A stretch of DNA of 64,000 bases from Pseudomonas fluorescens (GCF_000802965.1 NZ_JSAK01000015.1:1-64000); one strand, 5' to 3'; shown: positions 47,249 through 56,333, numbered from the stretch's first letter. Notes: generated from the sequence alone by a model not told the origin. A program made the numbers and translations.

Positions 47249-48169
47249 ATGAGCAATGCCGCTTTAGCTGTAAAACCTGCTGTTCACGCGCTTGAAATCC
47301 ATCCGGTGGCGGGTCGGATCGGAGCCGAGATCCGTGGCGTGAAACTCTCCGGTGAACTGGACGCCAGCACCGTCGAGGCGATTCAGCAGGCGCTGGTGCA
47401 ATACAAAGTGATCTTCTTCCGTGAGCAGGCCCACCTCGACGATCAGAGCCAGGAAGCCTTCGCTCACCTGCTCGGCGAACCCGTGGCGCACCCGACCGTG
47501 CCGGTGCGTGACGGCACCCGTTTCCTGCTTGAACTGGACGGTGCCCAAGGCCAGCGCGCCAACTCCTGGCACACCGACGTGACTTTCGTCGACGCTTACC
47601 CGAAAGCCTCGATCCTGCGCTCGGTGGTTGCCCCGGCGTTCGGTGGCGACACCGTGTGGGCCAATACTGCTACGGCTTACAACGAACTGGCGCCGGAGCT
47701 GCGCGAACTGGCCGACAAACTCGTGGCAGTGCACAGCAACGAGTACGACTACGCGGGTGGCAAGCCGGACGTTTCTGAGGAGAAGCTGGAGCGCTACCGC
47801 AAGATCTTCACCTCGACCATTTACGAAACCGAGCATCCAGTGGTGCGCGTACACCCGATCAGCGGTGAGAAAAGCTTGCTGCTGGGTCATTTCGTCAAGC
47901 GCATCAAGGGCTATTCCCAGGCCGACTCGGCGCACCTGTTCGGCCTGTTGCAAAGCCACGTCATCCGCCAGGAAAACACCGTGCGCTGGCGCTGGAAGGC
48001 CGGTGACGTGGCGATCTGGGACAACCGCTCCACCCAGCATTACGCGGTGGATGACTACGGCACCCAGGACCGAGTAGTGCGCCGCGTGACGCTCAAGGGT
48101 GAAGTGGCGATCGGGGTTTCCGGGCAGCGCAGTCTGACGGTGAAAGGGCCGGATATCGGCGGCATTTGA
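47249..48169 (+). CDS. atsK: Alkyl sulfatase, alpha-ketoglutarate-dependent dioxygenase AtsK
   Basis: The 306-residue TauD-family enzyme has its metal ligands at H108, D110 and H264, exactly the positions of P. putida AtsK, plus R275 and R279, the co-substrate and sulfate-binding arginines. The text RANSWHTDVTFVDAYPKASI and NRSTQHYAVDDYG is typical. AtsK oxidises medium-chain alkyl sulfates, releasing an aldehyde and sulfate. It is divergent from a LysR regulator. The last codons are duplicated in the repeat downstream. Confidence 0.93.
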   Translation: MSNAALAVKPAVHALEIHPVAGRIGAEIRGVKLSGELDASTVEAIQQALVQYKVIFFREQAHLDDQSQEAFAHLLGEPVAHPTVPVRDGTRFLLELDGAQGQRANSWHTDVTFVDAYPKASILRSVVAPAFGGDTVWANTATAYNELAPELRELADKLVAVHSNEYDYAGGKPDVSEEKLERYRKIFTSTIYETEHPVVRVHPISGEKSLLLGHFVKRIKGYSQADSAHLFGLLQSHVIRQENTVRWRWKAGDVAIWDNRSTQHYAVDDYGTQDRVVRRVTLKGEVAIGVSGQRSLTVKGPDIGGI

Positions 48170-48404
48170 TCGCACGCCATCGCCAGCAAGCCGGCTCCTA
48201 CAGGAGGCGGTGTTGATCACAATGGATGTGAACAGCACCAACCCTTGTAGGAGCCGGCTTGCTGGCGATGCTTTTACTGCGGATGTCGGCGGCGATTGAT
48301 CGTACGCCATCGCTGGCAAGCCAGCTCCCACAGGATTCCGAGTCGTTCACATCCATTGTGTTCAACACCATTTACTGTGGGAGCTGGCTTGCCAGCGATG
48401 CTTT
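48151..48404. repeat. Tandem 130-base REP unit containing the atsK 3' end, spacer inverted in the second copy
   Basis: Two units (48151-48280 and 48281-48404) align at a fixed offset of 130 bases. The first begins with the atsK end GGATATCGGCGGCATTTGA and the second with the copy GGATGTCGGCGGCGATTGA. Each holds a REP inverted pair. The spacer between the REPs reads CACAATGGATGTGAAC in the first and its reverse complement GTTCACATCCATTGTG in the second. This is a duplication plus an inversion within the pair. Confidence 0.85.
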
Positions 48405-50021
48405 TCACCACACGCCGATCTGCACCATTTTCTCGGTTTCCGGTTCACCATAGCGAAACCGTTGCCCACGCAAATCAATCTCCTGATGACTGATAGTGGT
48501 CCTGCGCTTCAACCCACGCACCCACTCAAACAAATACCCCGCATGCTCTTCCCGAACGGCGGCATACGCCGGGTCTGCACCCAGATCCCGCAACTCCTGC
48601 GGATCATTCAGCAGGTCAAACAACTGCGGCCGAAAGCCGTCGTACGTCAGGTATTTCCAGCGCTCGCTGCGGACCATGGTCATGCGGCAACGGTCAATCG
48701 GCTGTTGCAGCCGCTCCCGCGCCGGTGCTTGAAACGCATAGTCGTATTCGCTGATCGCAAAGCGGCGCCAGTCGGTGTTTGTGCCGTGCAGAAGCGGAAT
48801 CAGCGAGCGTCCTTCAAGTCGATGTTCGGCACTTGGCAACCCCAACGCCTCAAGGAACGTCGGCAGTGCGTCAATGGTTTCCACCAGTCGCTCATCCACC
48901 GAACCACGCGTTGTATCCGCCGTCGGGCGCGGGTCGCGGACGATCAGTGGCACGCCTACCGCAGGCTCCAGCAGAAACTCTTTTTCCCCGAGGTAGTGGT
49001 CACCAAGGAAGTCGCCGTGGTCGCTGGTGAACACGATCAGGGTGTCATCCCAACGACCGCTGCTCTGAAGAAAATCGAACAGCCGCCCGAGCTGGTCATC
49101 GACCTGTTTGATCAGGCCCATGTACGTCGGGATCACATTCAAACGCACTTCATCCCTGGAGAAATTCAGGCTCTCCTCGTGCTGTCGAAACGCGTGGTAC
49201 ACCGGATGATCACTGGCCTCACCCTCGGCTGGACGCACCGGCTCGATCACGTGTTGCGCGCCATACAGCGCGTGATACGGCGCCGGAGCGATGTAGGGCC
49301 AGTGGGGCTTGATGTACGACAGGTGCAAACACCACGGCCGCTCACCCTGCTCGGCGATGAAGTCGAGGGCGCGGTCGGTGGTGTAGACGGTTTCCGAATG
49401 CTGCTCCGGAATGCGCGCCGGCAGATGGGCATTGCGCATTTTCCAGCCGCTGAGGATTTCGCCTTTATCGCCTTCGCCAGCGTTGGCCCAGTCGTGCCAC
49501 GGATTGCGCCCGGCATAACCGAGGTCGCGCAGGTAGTGGGTGTAAGGCGCGGATTCGCGTTTGTCATCGAACAACGGGTCGTCGGGAAAGATGCCGTCAT
49601 GCCGAAAAAACGGCTCGAATCCGACTTCGTTCAGCTCCGAAGCCTGTTCGCCAAGCGGGTCGATGGCCAGCCGTTGCAAAGCATCGAGATTAGGCGTGGC
49701 GTGGGTCTTGCCCACCAGCGCGGTGCGGATGCCGTGGGGGCGCAAATAATCACCGATGGTCAGTTCTTCCAGCGGTAACGGCACGGCGTTCCACGCGACT
49801 TGATGGCTGCTGACGTAGCGCCCGGTATAGGCCGACATCCGCGACGGTCCGCAGATCGTGCCCTGGGTGTAAGCACGGCTGAAACGCACGCCGGCAGCGG
49901 CCAGACGATCGATGTTCGGCGTGTGCAAATGCGGGTGGCCGTAGCACGACAGGTAATCGCGGCGCAGTTGATCGCACATGATGTACAGCACGTTGCGCAC
50001 GGGGTTTGGGGTGTTGGGCAT
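48405..50021 (-). CDS. Formylglycine sulfatase-family hydrolase, phosphonate monoesterase-like
   Basis: This 538-residue protein has the CxPxR motif CGPSR with Cys57, the position of the formylglycine in Rhizobium and Burkholderia phosphonate monoester hydrolases. It also has VIVFTSDHGDFLGDHYLG-like metal motifs (LIVFTSDHGDFLGDH) and SEYDYAF. These blocks fit the phosphonate monoesterase/sulfatase subfamily better than AtsA. Such enzymes are promiscuous (phosphate and sulfate mono- and diesters). The ATG at 50021 is preferred to a GTG three codons upstream. No signal peptide is seen. It lies in the sulfate-ester cluster. Confidence 0.87.
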   Translation of the reverse strand: MPNTPNPVRNVLYIMCDQLRRDYLSCYGHPHLHTPNIDRLAAAGVRFSRAYTQGTICGPSRMSAYTGRYVSSHQVAWNAVPLPLEELTIGDYLRPHGIRTALVGKTHATPNLDALQRLAIDPLGEQASELNEVGFEPFFRHDGIFPDDPLFDDKRESAPYTHYLRDLGYAGRNPWHDWANAGEGDKGEILSGWKMRNAHLPARIPEQHSETVYTTDRALDFIAEQGERPWCLHLSYIKPHWPYIAPAPYHALYGAQHVIEPVRPAEGEASDHPVYHAFRQHEESLNFSRDEVRLNVIPTYMGLIKQVDDQLGRLFDFLQSSGRWDDTLIVFTSDHGDFLGDHYLGEKEFLLEPAVGVPLIVRDPRPTADTTRGSVDERLVETIDALPTFLEALGLPSAEHRLEGRSLIPLLHGTNTDWRRFAISEYDYAFQAPARERLQQPIDRCRMTMVRSERWKYLTYDGFRPQLFDLLNDPQELRDLGADPAYAAVREEHAGYLFEWVRGLKRRTTISHQEIDLRGQRFRYGEPETEKMVQIGVW

Positions 50022-50142
50022 GGGGTTCACCGATCAAAAGACAGGCGAGGTTTTTCGCTGGTGGGGCGGGGTTGAGGCAAGTGCGTTTGGGGAATGGTTT
50101 TTATGCACGGGGTGCATCGTTGTCTGGGCCGACGCCATCGCT

Positions 50143-50345
50143 GGCAGGCCAGCTCCCACAGTTTTTTGTGTTGATCACAGATTATGGGTTCACACCGATC
50201 CACTGTAGGAGCTGGCTTGTCAGCGATGGCGGTAGATCAGACAGCAAAATTTTCCAGCGAACACACCTCAAACAGATTCGATGGTGCTCACAAATTATGT
50301 GCCCACCACAGAACCTTGTGGGAGCTGGCTTGCCAGCGATGAGGC
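50143..50345. repeat. REP pair plus tandem copy carrying a duplicated LysR 3' end
   Basis: A REP pair occupies about 50151-50227. A second REP arm is at 50313-50340. Copy A (50172-50269) and copy B (50285-50382) align at a fixed offset of 113 bases. Both carry a REP arm followed by GCAAAATT-YTCCAGCGAACAC (Y is T in A, C in B). In copy B this is the end of the LysR gene at 50350; in copy A it is a non-coding remnant. Confidence 0.8.
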
Positions 50346-50349
50346 CAGC

Positions 50350-51294
50350 TCAGACGGCAAAATTCTCCAGCGAACACACCTCTTCATCCAGCGCATCCAC
50401 CTCCTTGATCTGCGCAATCATCGCCTCGGCCAACGGTGACAATCGATACCCCGCGCGGCTGACAATCCCGTAGCGGGTGTACAACTCCTCCAGGTCATCG
50501 GCCAGCCCATCGATCTTCAAACGCACCAGTTCACCCTTGGCGTTATGCAGCGCATCGGAGTATTCGCCGACGATGCCGATCGCGTCCGAACGCATCACCA
50601 CGCCAAGCAGGCTGTAGCTGCTTTCACATTCCACGTTGGGCGTGAAATCCGGCCGTCCGCTGAGATCGACGATGACTTTGCGCAGGTTCGGCGGGCGGAT
50701 GGTGACGGCCATCGGATAGCTCATCAACTCGGCGGCACTGACGCTTTCACGACCCGCCAACGGATGCCCGGCGCGGCAGCAGAAGTGCCATTTGCGTGGG
50801 CGCAGGCGCTGGGTCAGGTAGTCCGGATCGGCTTCGAACTGACGCGTGTCGGCGACGAAAAATTCGAACTCTTCGCTCAGCAGGCGCTTGCTCAGGCTTT
50901 GCCAGTCATCCACCTGAAATTGCACCCGCGCCTTGGGGTAGCGGCCAATGAAACAGCCGATGGCCCTGGGGATCAATCCTGCCGCCGGCGCCGGGCCGCA
51001 GCCGAAGCGCAACTCGCCGGCCTCCAGGCCATTGAACTGGCTGATCTCGTTGGCCATCTGCTGCGCGCCGCTGACCAGCCGTCGCGCGTGTTCGAGCAAC
51101 ACCAGGCCCTGTTTGGTCGGCGCCAGATCCTTGCGCCCGCGATCCACCAACTGACAACCTACGCTGTGCTCCAGCGCCTGAATGCTGCGACTGAACGCCG
51201 ACTGCGACAGGTTCACGGCCGTGGCACCCGCGACGAAGCTGCGCTGATCGGCGAGGGCGATGAAGTGGCGGAGCTGGCGCAAGTCGATATGCAT
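50350..51294 (-). CDS. LysR-family regulator of the TonB-receptor side (paralogue of 46146-47066)
   Basis: The 314-residue regulator opens MHIDLRQLRHFIALADQRSF and has the winged helix at about 1-62 (VNLSQSAFSRSIQALEHSVG). Its effector domain shares LEAGELRFGCGPAPA, EFEFFVADTRQFEADPDY and YGIVSRAGYRLSPLA with the regulator at 46146, so the two are paralogues within one cluster. It is divergent from the TonB receptor, 166 bases away, and probably activates it. Part of its 3' end is duplicated just downstream. Confidence 0.88.
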   Translation of the reverse strand: MHIDLRQLRHFIALADQRSFVAGATAVNLSQSAFSRSIQALEHSVGCQLVDRGRKDLAPTKQGLVLLEHARRLVSGAQQMANEISQFNGLEAGELRFGCGPAPAAGLIPRAIGCFIGRYPKARVQFQVDDWQSLSKRLLSEEFEFFVADTRQFEADPDYLTQRLRPRKWHFCCRAGHPLAGRESVSAAELMSYPMAVTIRPPNLRKVIVDLSGRPDFTPNVECESSYSLLGVVMRSDAIGIVGEYSDALHNAKGELVRLKIDGLADDLEELYTRYGIVSRAGYRLSPLAEAMIAQIKEVDALDEEVCSLENFAV

Positions 51295-51460
51295 TTTTCA
51301 CATCAAAAATATCGGGGAAATGCATTGGCTATGCATTAGGTCGTTTCCTTATAAAGGCAATCTCTTATGCAGTAAATCTTTGTAAAAACATAAATAAATA
51401 ACTTTAAAGAATATGCACTGCTGAAAAGTCGCTGTGTGTTTTTTGCCCAGGAGCCGCCTC

Positions 51461-53833
51461 ATGAGTCCGTTGAACCTTGCGTCACCCCTCACACCCCGAC
51501 GGCTCAAGCGCCTGCCTCTGGCCCTGATGCTGGCCGGGTGCGCCAGTTGGACCCAAGGCTACGCGGCCGAGACGGCCACCCCGGAAGAGGCACCGGCAAA
51601 AACCGCATCGGGCCAGGCAAAGACTGACGGCGCGCAGCTGGAAACCGTGACCGTAACCACCCGCCGTCGCGAGGAAAGTTCGCAGGAAGTACCGACCCCG
51701 ATGAGCGTGGTCAGCGGTCAGGCGCTGGAAACCCAGCGGGTTTATCGCATCCAGGATCTGCAGCAACTGGTACCCAGCGTCAACGTCGCCTACATGCATG
51801 CGCGCCAGTCCAGCGTGTCGATCCGTGGCCTGGGCAACAACCCGGCTAGCGATGGCCTGGAGGGCAGCGTCGGGCTGTACATCGACAACGTCTACCTCGG
51901 CCGGCCGGGCATGGCGGTGTTCGACTTGATGGACATCGAGCAGCTCGAAGTGCTGCGCGGTCCGCAAGGCACGTTGTTCGGCAAAAACACCACGGCTGGC
52001 GTGATCAATATCAGCACGCGGGCGCCGACGTTCACCCCGGAGCGCAGCATCGAAACCTCGGTGGGCGAGGACGGTTACTTCCAGACCAAGGGCACCCTTT
52101 CCGGCCCGTTGAATGACGAACTCGCCGGTCGTTTCTCCGCTTATCGCACCCGCAGTGACGGTGACATCAAGAACGAATACGACGGCCATGACTTGAACGG
52201 CGGCTCGCGCGATGGCTTCCGTGCGCAGTTGCTGTTCAAGCCGAATGAAACGTTCAACTTGCGCTGGATCGGCGACTACAACGAAGAGGATTCCAGCGCC
52301 GGCACCCGCGTGTTGTACGACACCGGGCCGACCATCAATGGCGTCAACCTCTACCAGTCCCGGGCTGCGGCGGCGGGGGCCACGCTGGTCGATGGCACGC
52401 ACCGAAAGGTCAATCTGAACGACGAACAACACGTCACCGTGCACCAGGGCGGTACGTCGGTCGAGGCCAATTGGACGCTGCCGAGTGACTTCACCCTGAC
52501 CTCGATCAGCTCCTACCGCTGGTGGAATTTCACCCCGCGGAACGACGACGGCTTGAACGTCTCGTCAACGTACAACGCCGGGGTCTCGGTGGAAGACAAA
52601 CAGTACTCGCAGGAATTTCGCCTGGCCTCGCCTACAGGCGGGTTCTTCGACTACGTGCTCGGCGCCTACTACTTCGGCAACGACCTGGACAACAAGTCCT
52701 TCGCTTATTACGGCCCGCAAGCCGACATTTGGAGCGGCACGCCAGCGGGCGCATTGGCCAACGTGAACAGTGTCGGCAAAGGCCACATTAAAACCGACAG
52801 CTTCGCCCTGTTTGCCCAAGGCACCTGGCACCTCACCGAACGGCTGGACTTCACCGCTGGTATACGCGGCACCTACGAAGAGAAAAACGCCTGGGTCAAC
52901 CGCAATGCGCCAGAGGGTGGTGTGGCGGTGACCGGCGCGGCCGCTACGGCCAGACGCGGGCGCGCCGGGGCTTACGACTCCGGTGATTTGAATCAGTACA
53001 GCTCCAGCCCTTCGGGTCTGCTGAACCTCAGCTACCACTTCAATGAGAATCTGCTCGGCTACGCCACCCTGTCCCACGGCGAGAAATCCGGCGGCGTGAA
53101 CCTCGCCGTCGGCACCGCCCCGGTCGCCGGCGCCGACTCGCTGCTGATCGGCACCGAGCGCGCCAACAACGCTGAACTCGGTTTCAAAAGCACACTCTGG
53201 GATCGTCGCCTGCAGCTTAACGCCAACGTGTTCTGGACCCAGGTCAACGGCTATCAAACCAACGCCTACGACGACGTCAACCGCGTGCAATACCTGACCA
53301 ACGCCGGTTCCGTGCGTTCGCGTGGCGTTGAGTTCGAAAGCACGCTGATCCCGTTGCGTGGCCTGACGCTGAACTTCAACGGCTCGTACAACGACGTCAG
53401 CTACCTCTCCTACAAAGATGCGCCATGTCCGCCGGAAGTCAGCCTGGCGCCGGGCGCTCCAGCCTCTTGCGACCTCACCGGCCACCAGGTGGTTGGCGCT
53501 TCGAAATGGATCGGCAACGCCAACGGCGAATACAAATGGAACCTGAGTAACGGTCTCGAAGAGTACGTCACCGGCAGCTACGCCTTCCGTTCGAAAGCCG
53601 TAGGCACGGTGGAGGACTCCGACTACGGCCAGATCCCGAGCTACGCCGTGGTCAACCTGTCCACCGGCCTGCGCGGCGACTTCAAACAGGGGCAGTGGGA
53701 CGTCTCGCTGTGGCTGAAAAACGCCTTCGATAAAACCTACTACACGACGCTCTGGACCGCCGCCAACGGTGGCTACGAAGGCTTGCTCGGCACGCCACGG
53801 ACCCTGGGCGTGACCGGTCGCTACGACTTCTGA
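51461..53833 (+). CDS. TonB-dependent outer membrane receptor
   Basis: The 790-residue protein has a signal sequence, a TonB-box-like segment (LETVTVTTRRREESSQEVPT), a plug domain (about 65-180: IQDLQQLVPSVNVAYMHARQ, then IEQLEVLRGPQGTLFGKNTT) and a 22-strand barrel ending ...GVTGRYDF with the C-terminal aromatic residue. The ATG at 51461 follows CAGGAGCCGCCTC. It is followed after 23 bases by an arylsulfotransferase-type gene and then by its own tonB-exbB-exbD. The context points to a sulfur compound such as a sulfate ester rather than iron; this is inference. CTTTAAAG lies at 51402-51409 ahead of it. Confidence 0.92.
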   Translation: MSPLNLASPLTPRRLKRLPLALMLAGCASWTQGYAAETATPEEAPAKTASGQAKTDGAQLETVTVTTRRREESSQEVPTPMSVVSGQALETQRVYRIQDLQQLVPSVNVAYMHARQSSVSIRGLGNNPASDGLEGSVGLYIDNVYLGRPGMAVFDLMDIEQLEVLRGPQGTLFGKNTTAGVINISTRAPTFTPERSIETSVGEDGYFQTKGTLSGPLNDELAGRFSAYRTRSDGDIKNEYDGHDLNGGSRDGFRAQLLFKPNETFNLRWIGDYNEEDSSAGTRVLYDTGPTINGVNLYQSRAAAAGATLVDGTHRKVNLNDEQHVTVHQGGTSVEANWTLPSDFTLTSISSYRWWNFTPRNDDGLNVSSTYNAGVSVEDKQYSQEFRLASPTGGFFDYVLGAYYFGNDLDNKSFAYYGPQADIWSGTPAGALANVNSVGKGHIKTDSFALFAQGTWHLTERLDFTAGIRGTYEEKNAWVNRNAPEGGVAVTGAAATARRGRAGAYDSGDLNQYSSSPSGLLNLSYHFNENLLGYATLSHGEKSGGVNLAVGTAPVAGADSLLIGTERANNAELGFKSTLWDRRLQLNANVFWTQVNGYQTNAYDDVNRVQYLTNAGSVRSRGVEFESTLIPLRGLTLNFNGSYNDVSYLSYKDAPCPPEVSLAPGAPASCDLTGHQVVGASKWIGNANGEYKWNLSNGLEEYVTGSYAFRSKAVGTVEDSDYGQIPSYAVVNLSTGLRGDFKQGQWDVSLWLKNAFDKTYYTTLWTAANGGYEGLLGTPRTLGVTGRYDF

Positions 53834-53856
53834 TCAGACATTCAAGGAGCACCATT

Positions 53857-55197
53857 ATGTTGAGCATCAAAGCGGCTTTGCCGGTGTTGTTCGGCGCGGT
53901 AATCAGCGCCGGGGCCTTCGCGGCGCCCAGTGTTTATCCCACCGGCGTCACTCGATACGACCCGGCCAAGGCCTTTAACCAGTACGTGATTTTCAGCGGC
54001 GCCGACAAGCAGACCCATCTGATCGACATGAACGGCAACGAAGTGAAATCCTGGCCCCAGGCGGGTTTCCCTTCGGCGATCATCGACCCGAAACTGGTGG
54101 GTGGCGAGCGCGGTCATGTGTTGCTGCAACTCGGCGACAAGGACCCCGGCAAGCTCGGTTCGGCCGGCAATGGCCTGGGCAATCAGAGCATCGGCGAGCT
54201 GGACTGGAACGGCAAAGTGGTCTGGCAGTGGGGCGACAAGGCACCCGGCGGTGCAGCGCAGCAACACCATGATCAGCGTCGTTTGAGCAACGGCAACACC
54301 GTGGTGCTGGCGAACAAGGTGCACAAGGTTGCCGGGTTCAAAGTCCCCGAAGTCATCGACGACGCCATCTACGAAGTCAGCCCCAAGGGCGAAGTGAAAT
54401 GGCAGTGGCTGGCGTCCGAGCACCTCGATGAATTCGGCTTCACGGCCGAGCAACTGAAACTGGTATACGCCAGCAACGACCCGGACTACCTGCACATCAA
54501 CAACCTCAGCCTCGTGGGGCCGAACAAGTGGTTCGACGCGGGCGACAAACGCTTCAGCCCGGACAACCTGCTGATCGATTCGCGCAACGCCAACTTCATC
54601 GCAATCATCGACAAGCACAGCGGCAAAGTGGTCTGGCGCCTCGGCCCGAACCTGCCGCTGATCAACCCGAAAACCGCGCAAAAACTGCCGCGTCCGGTGG
54701 ATCAGTTCGTCGGTCAGCATGACGCTCACATCATTCCCGCCGGCCTGCCGGGTGCGGGCAATTTGCTGGTGTTCGATAACCAGGGTTCGGCGGGTTATCC
54801 GTCCGTCACGTTGGGGCTGATTTCCGGCTCGCGGGTTTTGGAAATCGACCCGCTGAAAAACGAAATCGTCTGGCAGTACAGCGCCGCCAATTCGAAGCAA
54901 CCAGGGTGGGCGTTTTACAGCTCGTTCATCAGCAGCGCCCGGCGTTTGCCGAACGGCAATACGTTGATCGATGAAGGCATGAACGGGCGGTTTTTCCAGG
55001 TGACGGCCAGCGGTGAAAACGTCTGGGAATACCTCAGCCCTTATCTGGGCAAAGCGCCGGGCAGCGACGCCGTCAGCAACTGGGTCTACCGCGCGCTGCC
55101 AGTGAGTTACGACTGGGTTCCGAAGGATACGCCGCGCTCGGAAACGGCGGTGATCGCGCCGGCAGTTGGCGTGCAGCAGACCAACGCCAGTCGCTGA
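53857..55197 (+). CDS. Arylsulfotransferase (ASST) family protein
   Basis: This 446-residue protein has a Sec signal (ending AFAA near residue 22) and beta-propeller repeats of the ASST family: NHxHD-type blocks QQHHDQRRLSNGNTVVLANK and FVGQHDAHIIPAGLPGAGNL, plus ISSARRLPNGNTLIDEGMNG. ASST enzymes move sulfate from a phenolic sulfate donor to a phenol acceptor in the periplasm. It is 23 bases after the TonB receptor, so the two are surely one transcript. Function in this setting is inferred: handling of sulfate esters as they enter. Confidence 0.88.
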   Translation: MLSIKAALPVLFGAVISAGAFAAPSVYPTGVTRYDPAKAFNQYVIFSGADKQTHLIDMNGNEVKSWPQAGFPSAIIDPKLVGGERGHVLLQLGDKDPGKLGSAGNGLGNQSIGELDWNGKVVWQWGDKAPGGAAQQHHDQRRLSNGNTVVLANKVHKVAGFKVPEVIDDAIYEVSPKGEVKWQWLASEHLDEFGFTAEQLKLVYASNDPDYLHINNLSLVGPNKWFDAGDKRFSPDNLLIDSRNANFIAIIDKHSGKVVWRLGPNLPLINPKTAQKLPRPVDQFVGQHDAHIIPAGLPGAGNLLVFDNQGSAGYPSVTLGLISGSRVLEIDPLKNEIVWQYSAANSKQPGWAFYSSFISSARRLPNGNTLIDEGMNGRFFQVTASGENVWEYLSPYLGKAPGSDAVSNWVYRALPVSYDWVPKDTPRSETAVIAPAVGVQQTNASR

Positions 55198-55350
55198 TGA
55201 CGCCGCCGGTGCGCCGAAAACCATGCTCTGCGGGAATATTTTCAATGCCTTAAAAGCATGTGTTTTCGCTCACTTGGCCGGAGCCCTTACGGGCCAAGGC
55301 CTGCAGCGAATCGAATGTTTCGATTATTCGTTATTGATCTAAACATAACG

Positions 55351-55366
55351 TTAAAGATTACTTTAA
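55351..55366 (+). promoter_or_regulatory. TTAAAG dyad upstream of tonB
   Basis: TTAAAG-ATTA-CTTTAA, a perfect 6-base inverted repeat, lies 105 bases upstream of the tonB start in the AT-rich 273-base gap after the arylsulfotransferase gene. The gap suggests a separate promoter for tonB-exbB-exbD. The CTTTAA half occurs in other sulfur-linked leaders of this window. Confidence 0.4.
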
Positions 55367-55470
55367 GAGATAAGCGTCTAGCTCAATGATTAACCCATCG
55401 ATACGTCGTTCGGGGGATGTCGGGTTCGGCGTATCGGGTCATTCGCAAAGAGACCGCAGGGAGTAAATCA

Positions 55471-56289
55471 ATGGGCAATGTCCAGACCGCTGCCAGCGCA
55501 CACGAGGTGCTTTGGCGCCAGGCGCCAGGTGGCGAGTTGGTCGACCTCGGGCGGGCACACCGCGTGCCCTTGGGCCAGCTGCGCTTGCAGCGTGTGCCCA
55601 AGGGCATCCTGAGCCGACGCGAAACGATCCTGCTCGGTGTGCTGGCGTTGCTGGTGCACGGCGCGGTGATCTACTGGGTCAATCAGCAGCCGACCAAAGC
55701 CTTGCCGATCGTGCCGCCGGAAATTCCGCCGATGACCATCGAGTTTTCGCGTCCGGCGCCGCCCGTGGTCGAACCACCGCCACCGGTACCGCCGCCTCCA
55801 CCACCGCCGGTGGTCGAGCCGCCGCCGCCCGTGGTGGACGAATTGGCAGCAAAACCGGCGCCGCCAAAACCGATTCCCAAGCCAAAGCCGATCGTTAAAC
55901 AAGTGCCAAAACCAGCGCCAAAAGCAGTCGAGCAACCGCCCGCACCGCCACAACCGGCAGCGCCTGTCGCAGCTCCGGCGCCACCTGCACCACCGGCGCC
56001 CGCGCCAGTGACGCCGGCTTCGGCCAACGCCGCGTACCTGAAAAACCCGGCGCCGGAATACCCGTCGCTGGCCCAGCGTCGCGGTTGGGAAGGCACGGTA
56101 TTGCTGCGCGTGCATGTACTCGCCAACGGCAAGCCCGGCGAGATCCAGATTCAGAAAAGCAGTGGCCGCGAGGCGCTCGATGAGGCGGCATTAAGTGCTG
56201 TGAAACGCTGGAGTTTCGTGCCCGCCAAGCAGGGCGATGTCGCCCAGGACGGCTGGGTCAGCGTGCCCATCGATTTCAAGATTCATTAA
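55471..56289 (+). CDS. tonB: TonB energy-transducing protein
   Basis: The 272-residue protein has a cytoplasmic N-terminus (about 50 residues), one membrane helix (TILLGVLALLVHGAVIYWV), a Pro-rich periplasmic spacer (about 75-185, long runs of PPP and KP) and a C-terminal TonB domain (YPSLAQRRGWEGTVLLRVHV and ALDEAALSAVKRWSFVPAKQ). It couples proton motive force from ExbB-ExbD to a TonB receptor. The 50-residue cytoplasmic extension is typical of the Pseudomonas TonB2 type (PA0197-like). The start follows CAGGGAGTAAATCA. Confidence 0.93.
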   Translation: MGNVQTAASAHEVLWRQAPGGELVDLGRAHRVPLGQLRLQRVPKGILSRRETILLGVLALLVHGAVIYWVNQQPTKALPIVPPEIPPMTIEFSRPAPPVVEPPPPVPPPPPPPVVEPPPPVVDELAAKPAPPKPIPKPKPIVKQVPKPAPKAVEQPPAPPQPAAPVAAPAPPAPPAPAPVTPASANAAYLKNPAPEYPSLAQRRGWEGTVLLRVHVLANGKPGEIQIQKSSGREALDEAALSAVKRWSFVPAKQGDVAQDGWVSVPIDFKIH

Positions 56290-56333
56290 ACCGAAACCTA
56301 ATTCGCGCGAAACGTTTACACGAGGAATTCACC

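Noticed and set aside
48151..50382. CRISPR array
   Set aside because: The repeats are palindromic REP arms with irregular spacers and duplicated gene ends; no cas genes are present.
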